A stretch of DNA of 64,000 bases from Latescibacteria bacterium UBA6620 (GCA_002433075.1 DJHM01000011.1:101026-165025), one strand, 5' to 3'. Counted from the stretch's first letter, positions 1 to 9,694 are shown. Notes: a model not told the origin generated them from the sequence alone. Numbers and translations: made by a program.

Positions 1-2
1 CC

Positions 3-1460
3 GCCGGCGTCTGTGCCCCGAGCCGGTCCGCCATCATCACGGGTGTCTACCAGACCTCGATGGGAACGCACCACATGCGGACGACCCATACGAACCCGAA
101 CGCGCCCGAACTGCCGACCCCCTACTCCGCCGTGCCCCCTCACTATGTCAAGACCTTCACCGAATATCTCAGGGCAGCGGGATACTTCTGCACGAACAAT
201 CAGAAGACCGATTACCAGTTCACCCCGCCATTTACCGCCTGGGACGAACTCGGGGACCACGGACACTGGCGGAACAGACCCGATCCGGACCAGCCCTTCT
301 TCGCAGTCTTCAATCCCACCGTCACGCACGAAAGCGGCATGTGGCCCAAGGACGACCGTCCGCTGGTCACCGATCCCGCGAAGTTAGAGCTTCCACCCTA
401 CATCCCCGACACGCCCAGATGCAGGGAGGCCCTCGCAAAGCACTACGACAATCTCGAAATCGCTGATGGCATCGTTGGGGACCTCCTGAAGGAACTGGAG
501 GAGGATGGTCTGGCCGACAACACCGTCGTGATGATCTGGAGCGACCACGGAGAAGGTCTGCCCAGGGGCAAGCGGTGGCCCTACGACCGAGGGATTCGGG
601 TCCCCCTTATTGTAAGATGGCCCGGAATGCTCGAAGCCGGGGACGTGTCCGAGGATCTGGTAAGCATGATCGACCTCGGCCCGACCTTGCTATCATTGGC
701 CGGCGTGGACATCCCCCTTCACTTCCAGGGCCAGGCCTTCCTGGGCCCGGAAGCCACCGCCCGTGAATACGTTTACGCAGCGCGCGATCGCCACGACGAG
801 GCCTACGACATGGTTCGTGCCGTACGCGACGGCCGCTACAAGTATCTGAGGAATTTCTGTCCGGAGAAGCCCTACCTGCTCTGGATTCCGTATCGAAACC
901 GGCATCCCATGCTTCAGGAGATGTGGCGACTTCATCGGGAGGGCAAGCTGGAGGGGCCAGAGAAACTGATGATGCAATCGAAAAGACCGCCGGAGGAACT
1001 TTACGATACGCAGGCGGATCCCTGGGAAGTCGACAACCTCGCGAAGGATCCCCAGAATGCAGAAACGCTCGAGCGAATGCGTGCAGCGCTACAGGCCTGG
1101 CGTGAGGAAGTCGGAGACGTAGGAGAGGTTTCGGAGGACGAGATGGTCGATCTTCGCTGGCCCAACCGCCAACAGCCCAGGACGGGTGTCCCGACTTTCA
1201 TTCCGCTGGACGAAGATCATATCGGGATGGAAGCTCATCCGGAGGGCCATTCCCTGAGCGCCCCCGCACTGCTGCAGATGCACTGCGCGACGCAGGGTGC
1301 ATCGATCGGGTATACCATGGAGGAAGGAGCCGACGCTCGCTGGCGTCTGTATTCAGAGCCGCTTCGACTCGAACCAGGTACTTATCACATTCGGGCGAAA
1401 ACCATTCGGATCGGTTACGAGGAAAGCGACGAGCGGTCGGCCACGTTCGTCGTTGGATAG
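3..1460 (+). CDS. Sulfatase, heparan N-sulfatase-like, 5' truncated by window edge
   Basis: Hydrolyses a sulfate ester or sulfamate on a glycan. The reading frame is already open at base 3 and begins AGVCAPSRSA, which is the sulfatase active-site signature C-x-P-S-R. The Cys codon at 12-14 would be converted to formylglycine. The N-terminal metal-binding strand lies outside the window. About 485 codons are visible. SDHGEG followed by a Lys-Arg pair and RGIRVPLIVRWPG is the conserved C-terminal half of the family, and the ELYD...DPWE...NLA segment resembles SGSH-type enzymes. The last ~90 residues look like a chitobiase C-terminal-type beta domain. It converges on the PfkB gene. Substrate is unknown. 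Confidence 0.93.
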   Translation, partial: AGVCAPSRSAIITGVYQTSMGTHHMRTTHTNPNAPELPTPYSAVPPHYVKTFTEYLRAAGYFCTNNQKTDYQFTPPFTAWDELGDHGHWRNRPDPDQPFFAVFNPTVTHESGMWPKDDRPLVTDPAKLELPPYIPDTPRCREALAKHYDNLEIADGIVGDLLKELEEDGLADNTVVMIWSDHGEGLPRGKRWPYDRGIRVPLIVRWPGMLEAGDVSEDLVSMIDLGPTLLSLAGVDIPLHFQGQAFLGPEATAREYVYAARDRHDEAYDMVRAVRDGRYKYLRNFCPEKPYLLWIPYRNRHPMLQEMWRLHREGKLEGPEKLMMQSKRPPEELYDTQADPWEVDNLAKDPQNAETLERMRAALQAWREEVGDVGEVSEDEMVDLRWPNRQQPRTGVPTFIPLDEDHIGMEAHPEGHSLSAPALLQMHCATQGASIGYTMEEGADARWRLYSEPLRLEPGTYHIRAKTIRIGYEESDERSATFVVG

Positions 1461-1490
1461 CGGTCAGAGGCGAACCGGCTGTCCTGTCGG

Positions 1491-2489
1491 TTACTGCGGG
1501 GACCCTAGAATGGTCGCGATCTCCCCTTCCAGCCGCCGATCCAGCCGCGCACCCAGCTTCGACACGACCTGCGCGCCCGCGAAATTGGCCAGTTTCGCCG
1601 CATCCGAGTTCGAGTAACCGTTCGTAATGCCAAACAGGAAGGCGCCGGCGAACGCGTCCCCCGCACCGTTGGTGTCGATCACCTCGACAGTGTGTCCCTT
1701 TACTTCTCGCACGTTCCCTTTGTCCGAAACGACGGCTCCGTCGCCGCCCAGAGTCACCACGTAGTCACCCACGACCTTGCCCAAGGCGGAGCACGCCGTA
1801 CCCACGCTGTCCCGATCAGTGTAGGTCTTTGCCTCACTCTCGTTCGCGAACAGAAGATCGACCCCGCCTTTCAGTACGGTTTCCAGAGGTTCCCTGAAAA
1901 CATCGATGATGAAGCCATCGCTCAGGGTAAGCGCCACCTTGACACCTGTAGCGTGCGCTTCACTCTGCGCCTTGAGCGCAGCCTCGACACCCGACTCGGA
2001 GGACAGCAGATATCCTTCGATGTAGACCACATCGCTGTTCGCGATAATATCGGTGTCTACCTGCTCGGGTCCGAAGGTCGACGTAATCCCGAGAAAGGTG
2101 TTCATGCTCCGCTCGCCGTCGGGCGTAATCAGGACGAGACACGTGCCCGTAACGCCTTCCCCACGATTCTGCTGATTCGATTCCACACCCGCTTCGGACA
2201 GATCGTTTAGATAGAAGTCTCCGGCTTCATCGGTACCCACTTTGCATCCGTAGTAGGACGTCCCGCCGAACCCACTGACCATGATCATCGTATTGGCCGC
2301 GGAACCCCCGGAAGTTCTCTGCAAAGGGTCGCCATCCACGGCGTCGCTCAGGGCCAGCTGACGGGGCTCATCCACCAGTGTCATCCCGCCCTTCTCGACT
2401 TCCATCCTCTTCAGGTAGTCATCATCGACCTGGTACTGCACGTCTACCAACGCATTGCCGATGCCGTAGACGTTGTATTGCTTGGACAT
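1491..2489 (-). CDS. PfkB-family sugar/nucleoside kinase (adenosine kinase-like)
   Basis: ATP-dependent kinase of the ribokinase/PfkB superfamily, 332 aa, cytosolic. Near the N-terminus there is GNALVD and a GGSAANT substrate-binding segment. DTNGAGDAFAGA at about residues 272-283 carries the anion hole and the catalytic Asp278. The overall pattern (YGIGNALVD, GCKVGTDEAGDFY) is closest to adenosine kinase-like members, but 2-keto-3-deoxygluconate kinase or ribokinase activity cannot be excluded from sequence. I chose the ATG at 2489 because AAGGAG lies 7 nt upstream; a longer in-frame extension has no such signal. It sits among sugar-acid genes, so a catabolic kinase role is plausible. Confidence 0.9.
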   Translation of the reverse strand: MSKQYNVYGIGNALVDVQYQVDDDYLKRMEVEKGGMTLVDEPRQLALSDAVDGDPLQRTSGGSAANTMIMVSGFGGTSYYGCKVGTDEAGDFYLNDLSEAGVESNQQNRGEGVTGTCLVLITPDGERSMNTFLGITSTFGPEQVDTDIIANSDVVYIEGYLLSSESGVEAALKAQSEAHATGVKVALTLSDGFIIDVFREPLETVLKGGVDLLFANESEAKTYTDRDSVGTACSALGKVVGDYVVTLGGDGAVVSDKGNVREVKGHTVEVIDTNGAGDAFAGAFLFGITNGYSNSDAAKLANFAGAQVVSKLGARLDRRLEGEIATILGSPQ

Positions 2490-2755
2490 GCGCGCTCCTT
2501 GTGTCCCGGTGAGAAAGGTGTATCTTGGGGCACACGATATGGCAATCCAGAAACTGACGCAAGTGATGACTGGACAATAAGTTGGATAAGGTGCGTGCCG
2601 CACGCCCGATCGTGTTCACACCCGGGCACACCTCGCCGACCGCGTCCTCCCCTTACCCGGATTGCCACCCACAATCCGTGCTCTTCACGCAGATGACTTC
2701 GGCTGGGACGGCCAGGAGAAACCTGCCCTCCGAGACTCACCATTGAGAGGTCCGC

Positions 2756-3613
2756 ATGAATTCTTCGCTCGATCAGTACCGCTACGAGTTCCTCACCTGG
2801 CCCGAAATCAATCACGCAGCCGAAGCAGGCAAGACCGTCCTGCTCTCGATCGGCAGCACCGAACAACACGGCTATCATCTTCCGCTCGACACCGACAACT
2901 TCCTCGCCACAACCGTATGCATCGAAGCCGGCAAAAAGGCGCCTCAAGAGCTGCTGGTGATGCCCAACATTCCCTACGGCTACAACGAGCACGCACAGGA
3001 CTTTCCTGGAACGATCCACGTCACCTACGAGCATTTTATCGAGTACTGCCTTGACGTGTGTAAGAGCGTGGCCTATGCCGGCTTCAGCAGAATCGTAATT
3101 GTGGATGGTCACGGATCGAACGAGCATCTGTGTGAATTCATCGCTCGCCGAGCAACACTCGAAACAGAGGCGCTGATCGCATCCCTGATGTGGACCAATC
3201 TCGTCAAGGATGAATTCGAAGAGATTCGCGAATCGGGGCTCGGCGGCGCAGCGCACGCTTGCGAGCTCGAGACGTCGGCCTATCTCTACCTGGCCGAGGA
3301 TCGTGTCCAGATGGACAAAGCCCAGGACCACTATGGCGGAGCAGCAGGCAGTGAGGGGTCGAAGTATCTGTGGGTGGATATCGGGAAAGGTTGGGGGCCG
3401 GTCAAGGTCGTCAAGTGGACGAGCGCATCGACGCCTCACGGCGTATCGGGCGCACCCACGCTCGCCACAGCCAAGAAGGGCAAGGTTCTCATCGACGCCG
3501 CTGCCGATCACCTCGTGGCCTTCTCCAGGGAATTCAAGGATCTCGCCGACCCCGTCCGGGTCGACCACCGTAAGGTCAGACCTTCGAGTCCGACCTTACC
3601 CAATCTGGACTGA
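2756..3613 (+). CDS. Creatininase-family amidohydrolase
   Basis: Member of the creatininase/FAPy-deformylase metal hydrolase family, 285 aa. Conserved metal ligands are visible: GSTEQHGYHLPLDTD gives E36, H38 and D47, DGHGSNEH gives H119, and AHACELETS gives E170. Such proteins open cyclic amides or cleave formamides; the exact substrate is not readable. The start has GAGAGG just upstream. It is first in a + strand run with a sulfatase, a dehydrogenase and a UxaC-like isomerase, which suggests a catabolic role rather than creatinine metabolism. Confidence 0.92.
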   Translation: MNSSLDQYRYEFLTWPEINHAAEAGKTVLLSIGSTEQHGYHLPLDTDNFLATTVCIEAGKKAPQELLVMPNIPYGYNEHAQDFPGTIHVTYEHFIEYCLDVCKSVAYAGFSRIVIVDGHGSNEHLCEFIARRATLETEALIASLMWTNLVKDEFEEIRESGLGGAAHACELETSAYLYLAEDRVQMDKAQDHYGGAAGSEGSKYLWVDIGKGWGPVKVVKWTSASTPHGVSGAPTLATAKKGKVLIDAAADHLVAFSREFKDLADPVRVDHRKVRPSSPTLPNLD

Positions 3614-3696
3614 TCTTCACCGCGATGGACGGGACTCCGCCTCCAGCAGGACTCCGTTTCGCGTAGCTGTTGTACTTTCGCTTCCCGGGAGCCTTT

Positions 3697-5154
3697 ATGA
3701 AGACCCTCTTCATCATGCTCGACTCGTTGAACCGCCACTACCTGAACACCTACAATCCCGATTCGTGGGTGCAGACTCCCAACATCGACCGACTCGCGCA
3801 GCGGGGTCTCGTCTTCGACAATCACTACTGCGGATCCATGCCGTGCATGCCCGCTCGCCGGGAATTCTACACGGGTCGACTCAATTTTCTGGAGACTCCA
3901 TGGTCCCCGATCCAGCCGTGGGACAACTGCGTGCAGCCCGAGCTCTGGCGGCAGAAGCAGGTTTACTCCCACATGATCACCGACCACTACCACTACTACC
4001 ATAGCGGCGGGGAGTGCTACCACACACGATTCAACAGCTGGGAGTTTCAGCGCGGGCAGGAGGGCGACGTATGGCGCCCCATGATCAACGACCCGAAAAT
4101 ACCGCCGTCCATGGGACGGAACCGGCGCGCCTACTGGGCCAATCGTTCCTTCATGGACACCGATCGTGACGAGGACTACTCAACACCTCAATGTTTCATG
4201 CGTGCAATCGATTTTCTGGACCGCAATCACGACGCGGACAACTGGCACCTGCATCTGGAGTGCTTTGACCCTCACGAGCCGTTCTCTTGCCCCTCGAAGT
4301 ACCGTGACCTCTACGACGATGACTGGGACTGGGACGCCAACCATTTCGATTGGCCCGAATACGCGCCCGTGGACCAGGACGAGGCAGCCGTCCAGCACAT
4401 CCGAAAGTGTTATGCTGGGACACTGACCATGGCCGATGTCTGGCTGGGGAAGCTGCTGGATAAAATGGATCATTACGACCTGTGGAAGGATACCACCCTG
4501 ATCCTCACCACCGATCACGGCCACCTCCTCGGCGAACACGGCTTCTGGGCGAAAAACTATATGTTCGACTACAAGGAGCTGGTCCACATCCCACTGTTCG
4601 TCTCGGCACCCGAGGGCGACTCCGGTAGGCGCTCGGCCTTAACCGCCTCCATGGATATGATGCCCACCCTGATGGATCTCCACGATGGAGACCTGCCGAC
4701 TGGAGTACACGGTCGATCCCTTCGGCATCTATTCCCCGGCGACGGAGAACACAACGACGCCGTCCTCTACGGCTATTTCGGGAAGGACATTAACCTCACC
4801 GACGGCCGATACACGTACTGCCGACAGGCGCTTCCGGACTCGACCCTGTTCAACCATCTCGGCAACCCGTGCAACTTCACCGACTTTGAAAAACGGGACG
4901 TGCTGAAACGTGCGGATCTCGGTGTCTTCCTGGATTCGGCCGATGGGATCCCACACTACCGAATCGAAATGCCGTCGCATCGGCACCACAACGCACCGGA
5001 CTTCAATCCGATTTACGACATCTCAGTCGATCCGAGCCAGGAGAACCCCATCCAGGACAAGGCGCTCGAATCACCTCTGGCGGAGAAGATGAAGGAGCTG
5101 CTGGACCGATTCGATGCACCCGAGTGTCAGTATCCGAGAGTGGGATTGAACTGA
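3697..5154 (+). CDS. Sulfatase (formylglycine-dependent)
   Basis: Type I sulfatase of 485 aa acting on a sulfated glycan. The active-site signature is C50-M-P-A-R54 followed by a YTGR segment, so the nucleophile would be formylglycine at residue 50. MLDSLNRHYL at the N-terminus contributes a metal ligand, and TTDHGHLLGEHGFW is the conserved DHG segment. No signal peptide is evident from this start. The ATG at 3697 has GGGAG upstream; a TTG at 3670 is in frame but less likely. It lies 83 nt after the creatininase gene and 60 nt before the dehydrogenase. Confidence 0.93.
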   Translation: MKTLFIMLDSLNRHYLNTYNPDSWVQTPNIDRLAQRGLVFDNHYCGSMPCMPARREFYTGRLNFLETPWSPIQPWDNCVQPELWRQKQVYSHMITDHYHYYHSGGECYHTRFNSWEFQRGQEGDVWRPMINDPKIPPSMGRNRRAYWANRSFMDTDRDEDYSTPQCFMRAIDFLDRNHDADNWHLHLECFDPHEPFSCPSKYRDLYDDDWDWDANHFDWPEYAPVDQDEAAVQHIRKCYAGTLTMADVWLGKLLDKMDHYDLWKDTTLILTTDHGHLLGEHGFWAKNYMFDYKELVHIPLFVSAPEGDSGRRSALTASMDMMPTLMDLHDGDLPTGVHGRSLRHLFPGDGEHNDAVLYGYFGKDINLTDGRYTYCRQALPDSTLFNHLGNPCNFTDFEKRDVLKRADLGVFLDSADGIPHYRIEMPSHRHHNAPDFNPIYDISVDPSQENPIQDKALESPLAEKMKELLDRFDAPECQYPRVGLN

Positions 5155-5214
5155 GATTGAAGACTCAGAGGATCTCGGACAAATCACTATGGAATCGAAA
5201 TGGGAGGACGATCG

Positions 5215-6180
5215 ATGCCGACCAAAGTCGTCGTGATGGCGGGTCGCTGGGCAGAGTGGGTGGATGACTATAACGCAGTGTCGCCCGACATAAACGCCGT
5301 CGCGGCGCACACCGACGACGCGCTGGCCGAAGAAATCGTCGACGCGGATGTCGTCTTCGGGCGACTTCCCCGGGAGCCGTTCCTGTTGGCAAAGCAACTC
5401 AAGTGGGTTCAGAGCATCGGGGTGGGCTTTGAAACGATGCTTTACCCCGAGATGATCGAGAGCGAAGTCATCATCACCAACACGGCAGGCGCTTTCGACT
5501 CCGCCATGGCCGAGCACGCCATCGCACTGTTGCTGAGTCACACCCGCGGAATCGTCGCCGCCGAGCGCCATCGTCGAAATCGCTTCTACACCCGGGATGT
5601 TCCGCTCAGCCAGGTTGACGGAAGGCGTGCGTGCGTATTGGGGCTCGGAACGATCGGACGCAACATCGCCGTGCGCCTGCACGCGCTCGGGCTCCACGTC
5701 GTGGGCGTCGACGCTCAGGTGACCCAAACGCCGGAAGGCGTCGACGAGCTGGCAACACCAGACCAATCGCTCGACGTCCTCTCACGGGTCGATTTCGTCT
5801 TCGTTGCTCTTCCCCTCACCGACACGACTCGGGGCATGGTGAACGCAGAATGGTTCGACGCCATGCCCGACCATGCCTATCTCGTGAACGTCGCACGAGG
5901 CCCGATCGTGAACGAGAGTGATCTCGTGACCGCTCTGCAGCAGGGGAAAATCGCAGGGGCCGGCATCGACGTGTTCGAGGTCGAACCCCTGCCGGAGGAG
6001 AGCCCGCTGTGGAATCAGTCGAACGCCATCATCACCTACCACCTCGGGGGCCGATCTGCCGAAGGTGAGCGAAACATGAAAGAGATCTTTTGCGAGAACC
6101 TCAGACGGTGGGCGAAGGGCGATCCGCTGTTGAACGTCGTGGACAAGTGGAAGGGCTATGTGGTTCAGGATGACTCCTGA
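5215..6180 (+). CDS. D-2-hydroxyacid dehydrogenase, NAD(P)-binding
   Basis: Oxidises or reduces a D-2-hydroxy acid / 2-keto acid pair; cytosolic, 321 aa. The Rossmann motif is LGLGTIGRN, with glycines 143, 145 and 148. The catalytic triad positions are present: Arg228 in VNVARGPIVNE, Glu257 in DVFEVEPLP and His276 in ITYHLGG. The ATG at 5215 has GGAGG 8 nt upstream. Between two catabolic genes it may act as a glyoxylate/hydroxypyruvate or sugar-acid reductase, but substrate specificity is inference. Confidence 0.93.
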   Translation: MPTKVVVMAGRWAEWVDDYNAVSPDINAVAAHTDDALAEEIVDADVVFGRLPREPFLLAKQLKWVQSIGVGFETMLYPEMIESEVIITNTAGAFDSAMAEHAIALLLSHTRGIVAAERHRRNRFYTRDVPLSQVDGRRACVLGLGTIGRNIAVRLHALGLHVVGVDAQVTQTPEGVDELATPDQSLDVLSRVDFVFVALPLTDTTRGMVNAEWFDAMPDHAYLVNVARGPIVNESDLVTALQQGKIAGAGIDVFEVEPLPEESPLWNQSNAIITYHLGGRSAEGERNMKEIFCENLRRWAKGDPLLNVVDKWKGYVVQDDS

Positions 6181-6246
6181 CTCGCTGGATCGAGGATCCA
6201 CGCAGCATAATTCGAGGTTCCTGCAGCGACCGTGAGGACGTCATCA

Positions 6247-6275
6247 TTGACCCGGACGCGGGAAATTGATGATAT
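6247..6275 (+). promoter_or_regulatory. Putative sigma70-type promoter of the UxaC-like gene
   Basis: TTGACC (6247-6252) and TGATAT (6270-6275) are separated by exactly 17 bp, 45 nt before the ATG at 6320. A short inverted repeat, TGGATC-GAG-GATCCA, lies at 6186-6200 right after the preceding stop codon and could be an operator or weak terminator. Together they suggest that the UxaC-like gene can be transcribed separately from the three genes before it. Confidence 0.5.
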
Positions 6276-6319
6276 TGAGTCGCACTTCAGCCGAAACCTA
6301 CGATCCCACAGGAGAATCC

Positions 6320-7555
6320 ATGGCAACACTCAACACCACCGAAGCCGTCCAGAAGGCCGTGCAGGCTCAATCCATCGTCGACATCCACACCCACCTCTAT
6401 CCTGCGGCGATGGGTCCCCTCTTTCTGGGTGGACCGGACGAGCTCGTCACCTACCACTATCTCAAGGCGGAAACCTCCAGGCAGCTGCCGTCCGACATCA
6501 CGGTCGAGGCCTTCAACAACATGCCGACCGACAAGCAGGCCGACGTGATCTGGTCGACGCTTTTCGTTGGCGACAGTAGCCCGATCTCGGAGGCGCAGGT
6601 CGGCGTGGTCACCGTGATGAGCACGCTCGGTCTGAATCCCCGTTCAGATTCGCTCTACGAATTCCGCACGCTCTACAAGGACCATACGCCCGAATCCTAC
6701 ACCGACCTCGTGTTCGAGAAGTCCGGCGTGGGAACCGTCTACATGACCAACGATCCGCTGGAGGATGTCGAAGGCGGCTACTGGAACGACGGCTTCGACC
6801 TCGACCCTCGGTTCAGGGCCGTTCTCCGTCTCGACAGCGCCCTGATGAACTGGCCCGCCCCAGTGGAAAAACTCAAAGCGGCCGGCTACGACGTCGAAAC
6901 CTCACTCTCGCATCAGACCTTTTCCGAGATCCGGCGCTACCTCTCCGATTGGGTAAAGAAGATGGACGCGCGTTACATGGCGATCTCCCTGCCTCCGGAT
7001 TTCACGTACCCAAGCGAGGAATCGACGTCCACGCTCATGAAGGAATGCGTCTATCCCACCGCCGATGAACTCGACATTCCCTCGGCGATGATGGTCGGCG
7101 TCACCCGTCAGGTTAATCCGGTCCTGAAAGACGGAGGCGACAGCCTCGGGAGCTGGGATATCACCAACCTGGAGCGCATCGCCAGAGACTGGCCGAACGT
7201 CACCTTCCTCACGACGATCCTTTCCCGCGAGGATCAGCACGAACTGTGCGTGACGGCGCGCAAGTTCCCCAACGTGTTGCCTTTCGGATGCTGGTGGTTC
7301 CTCAACAACCCAAGCGTGATCCAGGAAATGACACAGGAACGGCTGGAACTGTTGGGGACCTCGTTCATCCCGCAGCACTCCGACGCCCGAATCCTGGACC
7401 AGCTCCTCTACAAGTGGACCCACTCTATACGCACCATCGCGCCGGTCTTGGCGCAGAAATATGACGACCTGCAGAATGCGGGGTGGCCGCTTAGTGAGTC
7501 AGACATCGCACGGGATATCGGTCGGTTCTTCGGTGGGGGTCGCGTTCTCGCCTGA
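6320..7555 (+). CDS. Glucuronate isomerase (UxaC)-like amidohydrolase-fold protein
   Basis: 411 aa TIM-barrel protein resembling uronate isomerases, which convert glucuronate to fructuronate (or galacturonate to tagaturonate). IVDIHTHLYP at residues 19-28 is the metal-binding HxH, and TSFIPQHSDARILDQLLYKW near the C-terminus resembles the C-terminal Asp region of the UxaC barrel. The match to classical UxaC is partial, so another sugar-acid isomerase or hydrolase is possible. AGGAG is 5-6 nt upstream of the ATG. A UxuA-like dehydratase about 12 kb away would be the downstream step of a uronate pathway. Confidence 0.75.
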   Translation: MATLNTTEAVQKAVQAQSIVDIHTHLYPAAMGPLFLGGPDELVTYHYLKAETSRQLPSDITVEAFNNMPTDKQADVIWSTLFVGDSSPISEAQVGVVTVMSTLGLNPRSDSLYEFRTLYKDHTPESYTDLVFEKSGVGTVYMTNDPLEDVEGGYWNDGFDLDPRFRAVLRLDSALMNWPAPVEKLKAAGYDVETSLSHQTFSEIRRYLSDWVKKMDARYMAISLPPDFTYPSEESTSTLMKECVYPTADELDIPSAMMVGVTRQVNPVLKDGGDSLGSWDITNLERIARDWPNVTFLTTILSREDQHELCVTARKFPNVLPFGCWWFLNNPSVIQEMTQERLELLGTSFIPQHSDARILDQLLYKWTHSIRTIAPVLAQKYDDLQNAGWPLSESDIARDIGRFFGGGRVLA

Positions 7556-7578
7556 ATCACGCTCCGAAGACGAAAAGC

Positions 7579-7614
7579 AAAAGGGAGTCACGACCACAGG
7601 TCGGACTCCCTTTT
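7579..7614. terminator. Strong bidirectional intrinsic terminator
   Basis: AAAAGGGAGTC (7579-7589) pairs with GACTCCCTTTT (7604-7614), and inside it CGACC pairs with GGTCG around an ACA loop, with one bulged A. The hairpin has A and T tracts on its two sides and sits between convergent genes, so it can end transcripts from both strands. Confidence 0.88.
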
Positions 7615-7636
7615 CCGTCTCCCTACGCCTGTATCG

Positions 7637-8227
7637 CTACTCGGCGGCAGCTTCTTCGGCATCCCCTTCCTCTTCCTCTGCAACGTCGTCCTCCTCGCCC
7701 AATGATGCCTCCTGTTCCGTCGCGGCAGCCAGTTCGGACTGCGCCGCCGCCGCATTGGCCTCGTGCCTCTGCGCCTCACTTATCAGTGCGTCGACCTTCC
7801 CGTTCGCCTCAGCAAGTCGATTCGACAGTTCGCGAACCACGTTGTCCAGGATCGTCGCTTTGATCGATTGATCGTTCTCCATCAACTGGTAGATCAGCGG
7901 CTGGGTAATCACGAGACCCGCACAGTCACCGACGGCGACCACGGTAGCCGATCGCATGTGACCGGTGAACACCCCCATCTCGCCGATGGAAACCCCGGGT
8001 TCGAGCTCCACGAGCTTCTGTCCAGCCGGACTCAGCACGGCCAGTTTCCCCATGATCAGAACCAAAAAGTCGTCGCTCGCATCCCCGGCCGTATAGACCT
8101 GCGTGTCCGCCGCATACTTCTGAAATCGACAGATACGGATCAGATGCTCGGCCTGCTCCAGACTGAGTCCTTCGAACACGGGGATCTTCTGGAGGGTTGC
8201 CATCAACTGGTGTTGTTGCCGATTCAT
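7637..8227 (-). CDS. Cyclic-nucleotide-binding-domain protein with acidic coiled tail
   Basis: 196 aa. Residues ~12-130 form one cNMP-binding (Crp-type) beta-roll: VFEGLSLEQAEHL, DFLVLIMGKLAVL and the phosphate-binding cassette-like SIGEMGVFTGHMRSATV. No helix-turn-helix follows. Residues ~130-175 are instead a likely amphipathic helix rich in Ala and Glu, and the C-terminus is a very acidic run (GEEDDVAEEEEGDAEEAAAE). A role as a sensor or scaffold is more likely than DNA binding. The ATG at 8227 has GGGGAG 7 nt upstream. It converges on the UxaC-like gene. Confidence 0.88.
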   Translation of the reverse strand: MNRQQHQLMATLQKIPVFEGLSLEQAEHLIRICRFQKYAADTQVYTAGDASDDFLVLIMGKLAVLSPAGQKLVELEPGVSIGEMGVFTGHMRSATVVAVGDCAGLVITQPLIYQLMENDQSIKATILDNVVRELSNRLAEANGKVDALISEAQRHEANAAAAQSELAAATEQEASLGEEDDVAEEEEGDAEEAAAE

Positions 8228-8273
8228 GCTGCAACTCCCCTTGATCGACGATTACGATCTTTCCGACGGTTGT

Positions 8274-9644
8274 TTACGCGGAGACCGCCTCGTCAATCGA
8301 CTCGGCCAGAACCGAAAGACCTTCTTCAAGCGCCTCTTGTGTAATGGTGAGCGGGGGCGAAACCTTGACGGTCTGTCCCCACGACCCGACGGGTGCAAAA
8401 AACAACAATCCCTTGTGAAAGCATCTCTCGACGATGTCGAACGCAAGATCAGGGTCGGGCTCCTTGCGATCTGGCTTGACGATCTGTAATCCTGCGACCA
8501 GCCCCCGCCCCGTGCAGTTCCCGACCACGCTCGGATGACGATGCTGGATCTCCTTCAGCCCCGCCATCAGGATCGGCTCCAGCCGCGCGGCATTTTCGGC
8601 CAGACCGTCGTTCACGATTTTCTTCAGGCTCGCCAGAGCCGCGGCCGCACACACCGGATTGCCGGTATGTGTACTCGTCATCGACCCCGGGGGATACTGG
8701 TCCATGATCGCCCGTCGTCCGATGACGCCCGAAAGGGGCAACGAACTGCTGACGCCCTTCCCAAAGCAGATTAGATCCGGCTCTACTCCGTAGTGCTCGA
8801 ACCCCCACATCGTGCCACACCTTCCGAACCCCGCCTGGACTTCGTCGAAGATGAGAAGAGCCCCGTGCGCCTGACACCATTCGGCGAGCGCCTCGACATA
8901 AGCCACCGGCGCGAAGTCGGGCCCCACCCCCTGGTACGTCTCCAACATCACACCGGCCACGTGATCCGGTTCCAGGCCCCGTTCCTGAAGCGTCCTGCAG
9001 AAAACATCGAAGCTCGTGTCTTCCGTCCAGTAGCCGTCGGGGAAAGGCGCCTGAACGATCGCCGGATCTTCGTTGACGATCCAACCCTTCTGGCCGGGCA
9101 TCCCGCCGGCCTGCTGGGCGCCCAGGGTCCGGCCGTGGAACCCCCGTTCGAATCCGACGATCCCGATCTTCTTGTCGCCACCCTCCTGGATTCCGTGACT
9201 TCGGGCAAGTTTGATCGCGCACTCGGTCGCCTCTGAACCGGTCGTCAACAGGAAGACCTTGTCCAGTCCATCAGGAGCCAGACCCACGATGAACGACGCC
9301 AGTTCCGCCCGCTCCTCGCTCGGAAAGCAGTAGTTGTGCAGAAGTCCGCTCTCGGCCTGCTCGATCACCGCCTGACGGACTTCGGGCATCCCGTGCCCGG
9401 CGTTGCTGACGAGAACACCCGAACTCCAGTCCAGCCACATGTTCCCGTACTTATCGAAAACGCTGACGTCTTCCGCTCGATCCCACACCACCGGAGGCTG
9501 CCCCCGCATGGAGATCGGTTCGAACTCTCGTAATCGCTCGAGGGTCTCGACCGAGTCTGGAGCGGGAAGCGGCGTCACGATGCGACGGTATTTCGTCTCG
9601 ACCCTCGGCACGTCTTTCGGTGTAATGTCGAACTCTTTCCCCAT
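8274..9644 (-). CDS. Class III pyridoxal-phosphate aminotransferase
   Basis: 456 aa PLP enzyme that moves an amino group between an omega-amino acid (for example 4-aminobutyrate) and a keto acid. TTGSEATECAIKLA binds the cofactor phosphate, IFDEVQAGFGR holds Asp267 and CFGKGVSSSLPLSG holds the Schiff-base Lys296. THTGNPVCAAA is the conserved segment from the partner subunit. The start has GGAG upstream. Substrate cannot be fixed: GABA, ornithine, beta-alanine and taurine transaminases share these motifs. Confidence 0.93.
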   Translation of the reverse strand: MGKEFDITPKDVPRVETKYRRIVTPLPAPDSVETLERLREFEPISMRGQPPVVWDRAEDVSVFDKYGNMWLDWSSGVLVSNAGHGMPEVRQAVIEQAESGLLHNYCFPSEERAELASFIVGLAPDGLDKVFLLTTGSEATECAIKLARSHGIQEGGDKKIGIVGFERGFHGRTLGAQQAGGMPGQKGWIVNEDPAIVQAPFPDGYWTEDTSFDVFCRTLQERGLEPDHVAGVMLETYQGVGPDFAPVAYVEALAEWCQAHGALLIFDEVQAGFGRCGTMWGFEHYGVEPDLICFGKGVSSSLPLSGVIGRRAIMDQYPPGSMTSTHTGNPVCAAAALASLKKIVNDGLAENAARLEPILMAGLKEIQHRHPSVVGNCTGRGLVAGLQIVKPDRKEPDPDLAFDIVERCFHKGLLFFAPVGSWGQTVKVSPPLTITQEALEEGLSVLAESIDEAVSA

Positions 9645-9694
9645 CGTCTCCTTACACTCGCAGATTGATATAGAATCCTGGGCGCAACTTCGTT

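Noticed and set aside
1473..1492. AACCG/CGGTT hairpin between convergent genes
   Set aside because: Only 5-bp arms and no U tract; too weak to call a terminator.
2444..3568. Minus-strand open frame of 374 codons
   Set aside because: Antisense to the creatininase gene with complete metal ligands; not coding.
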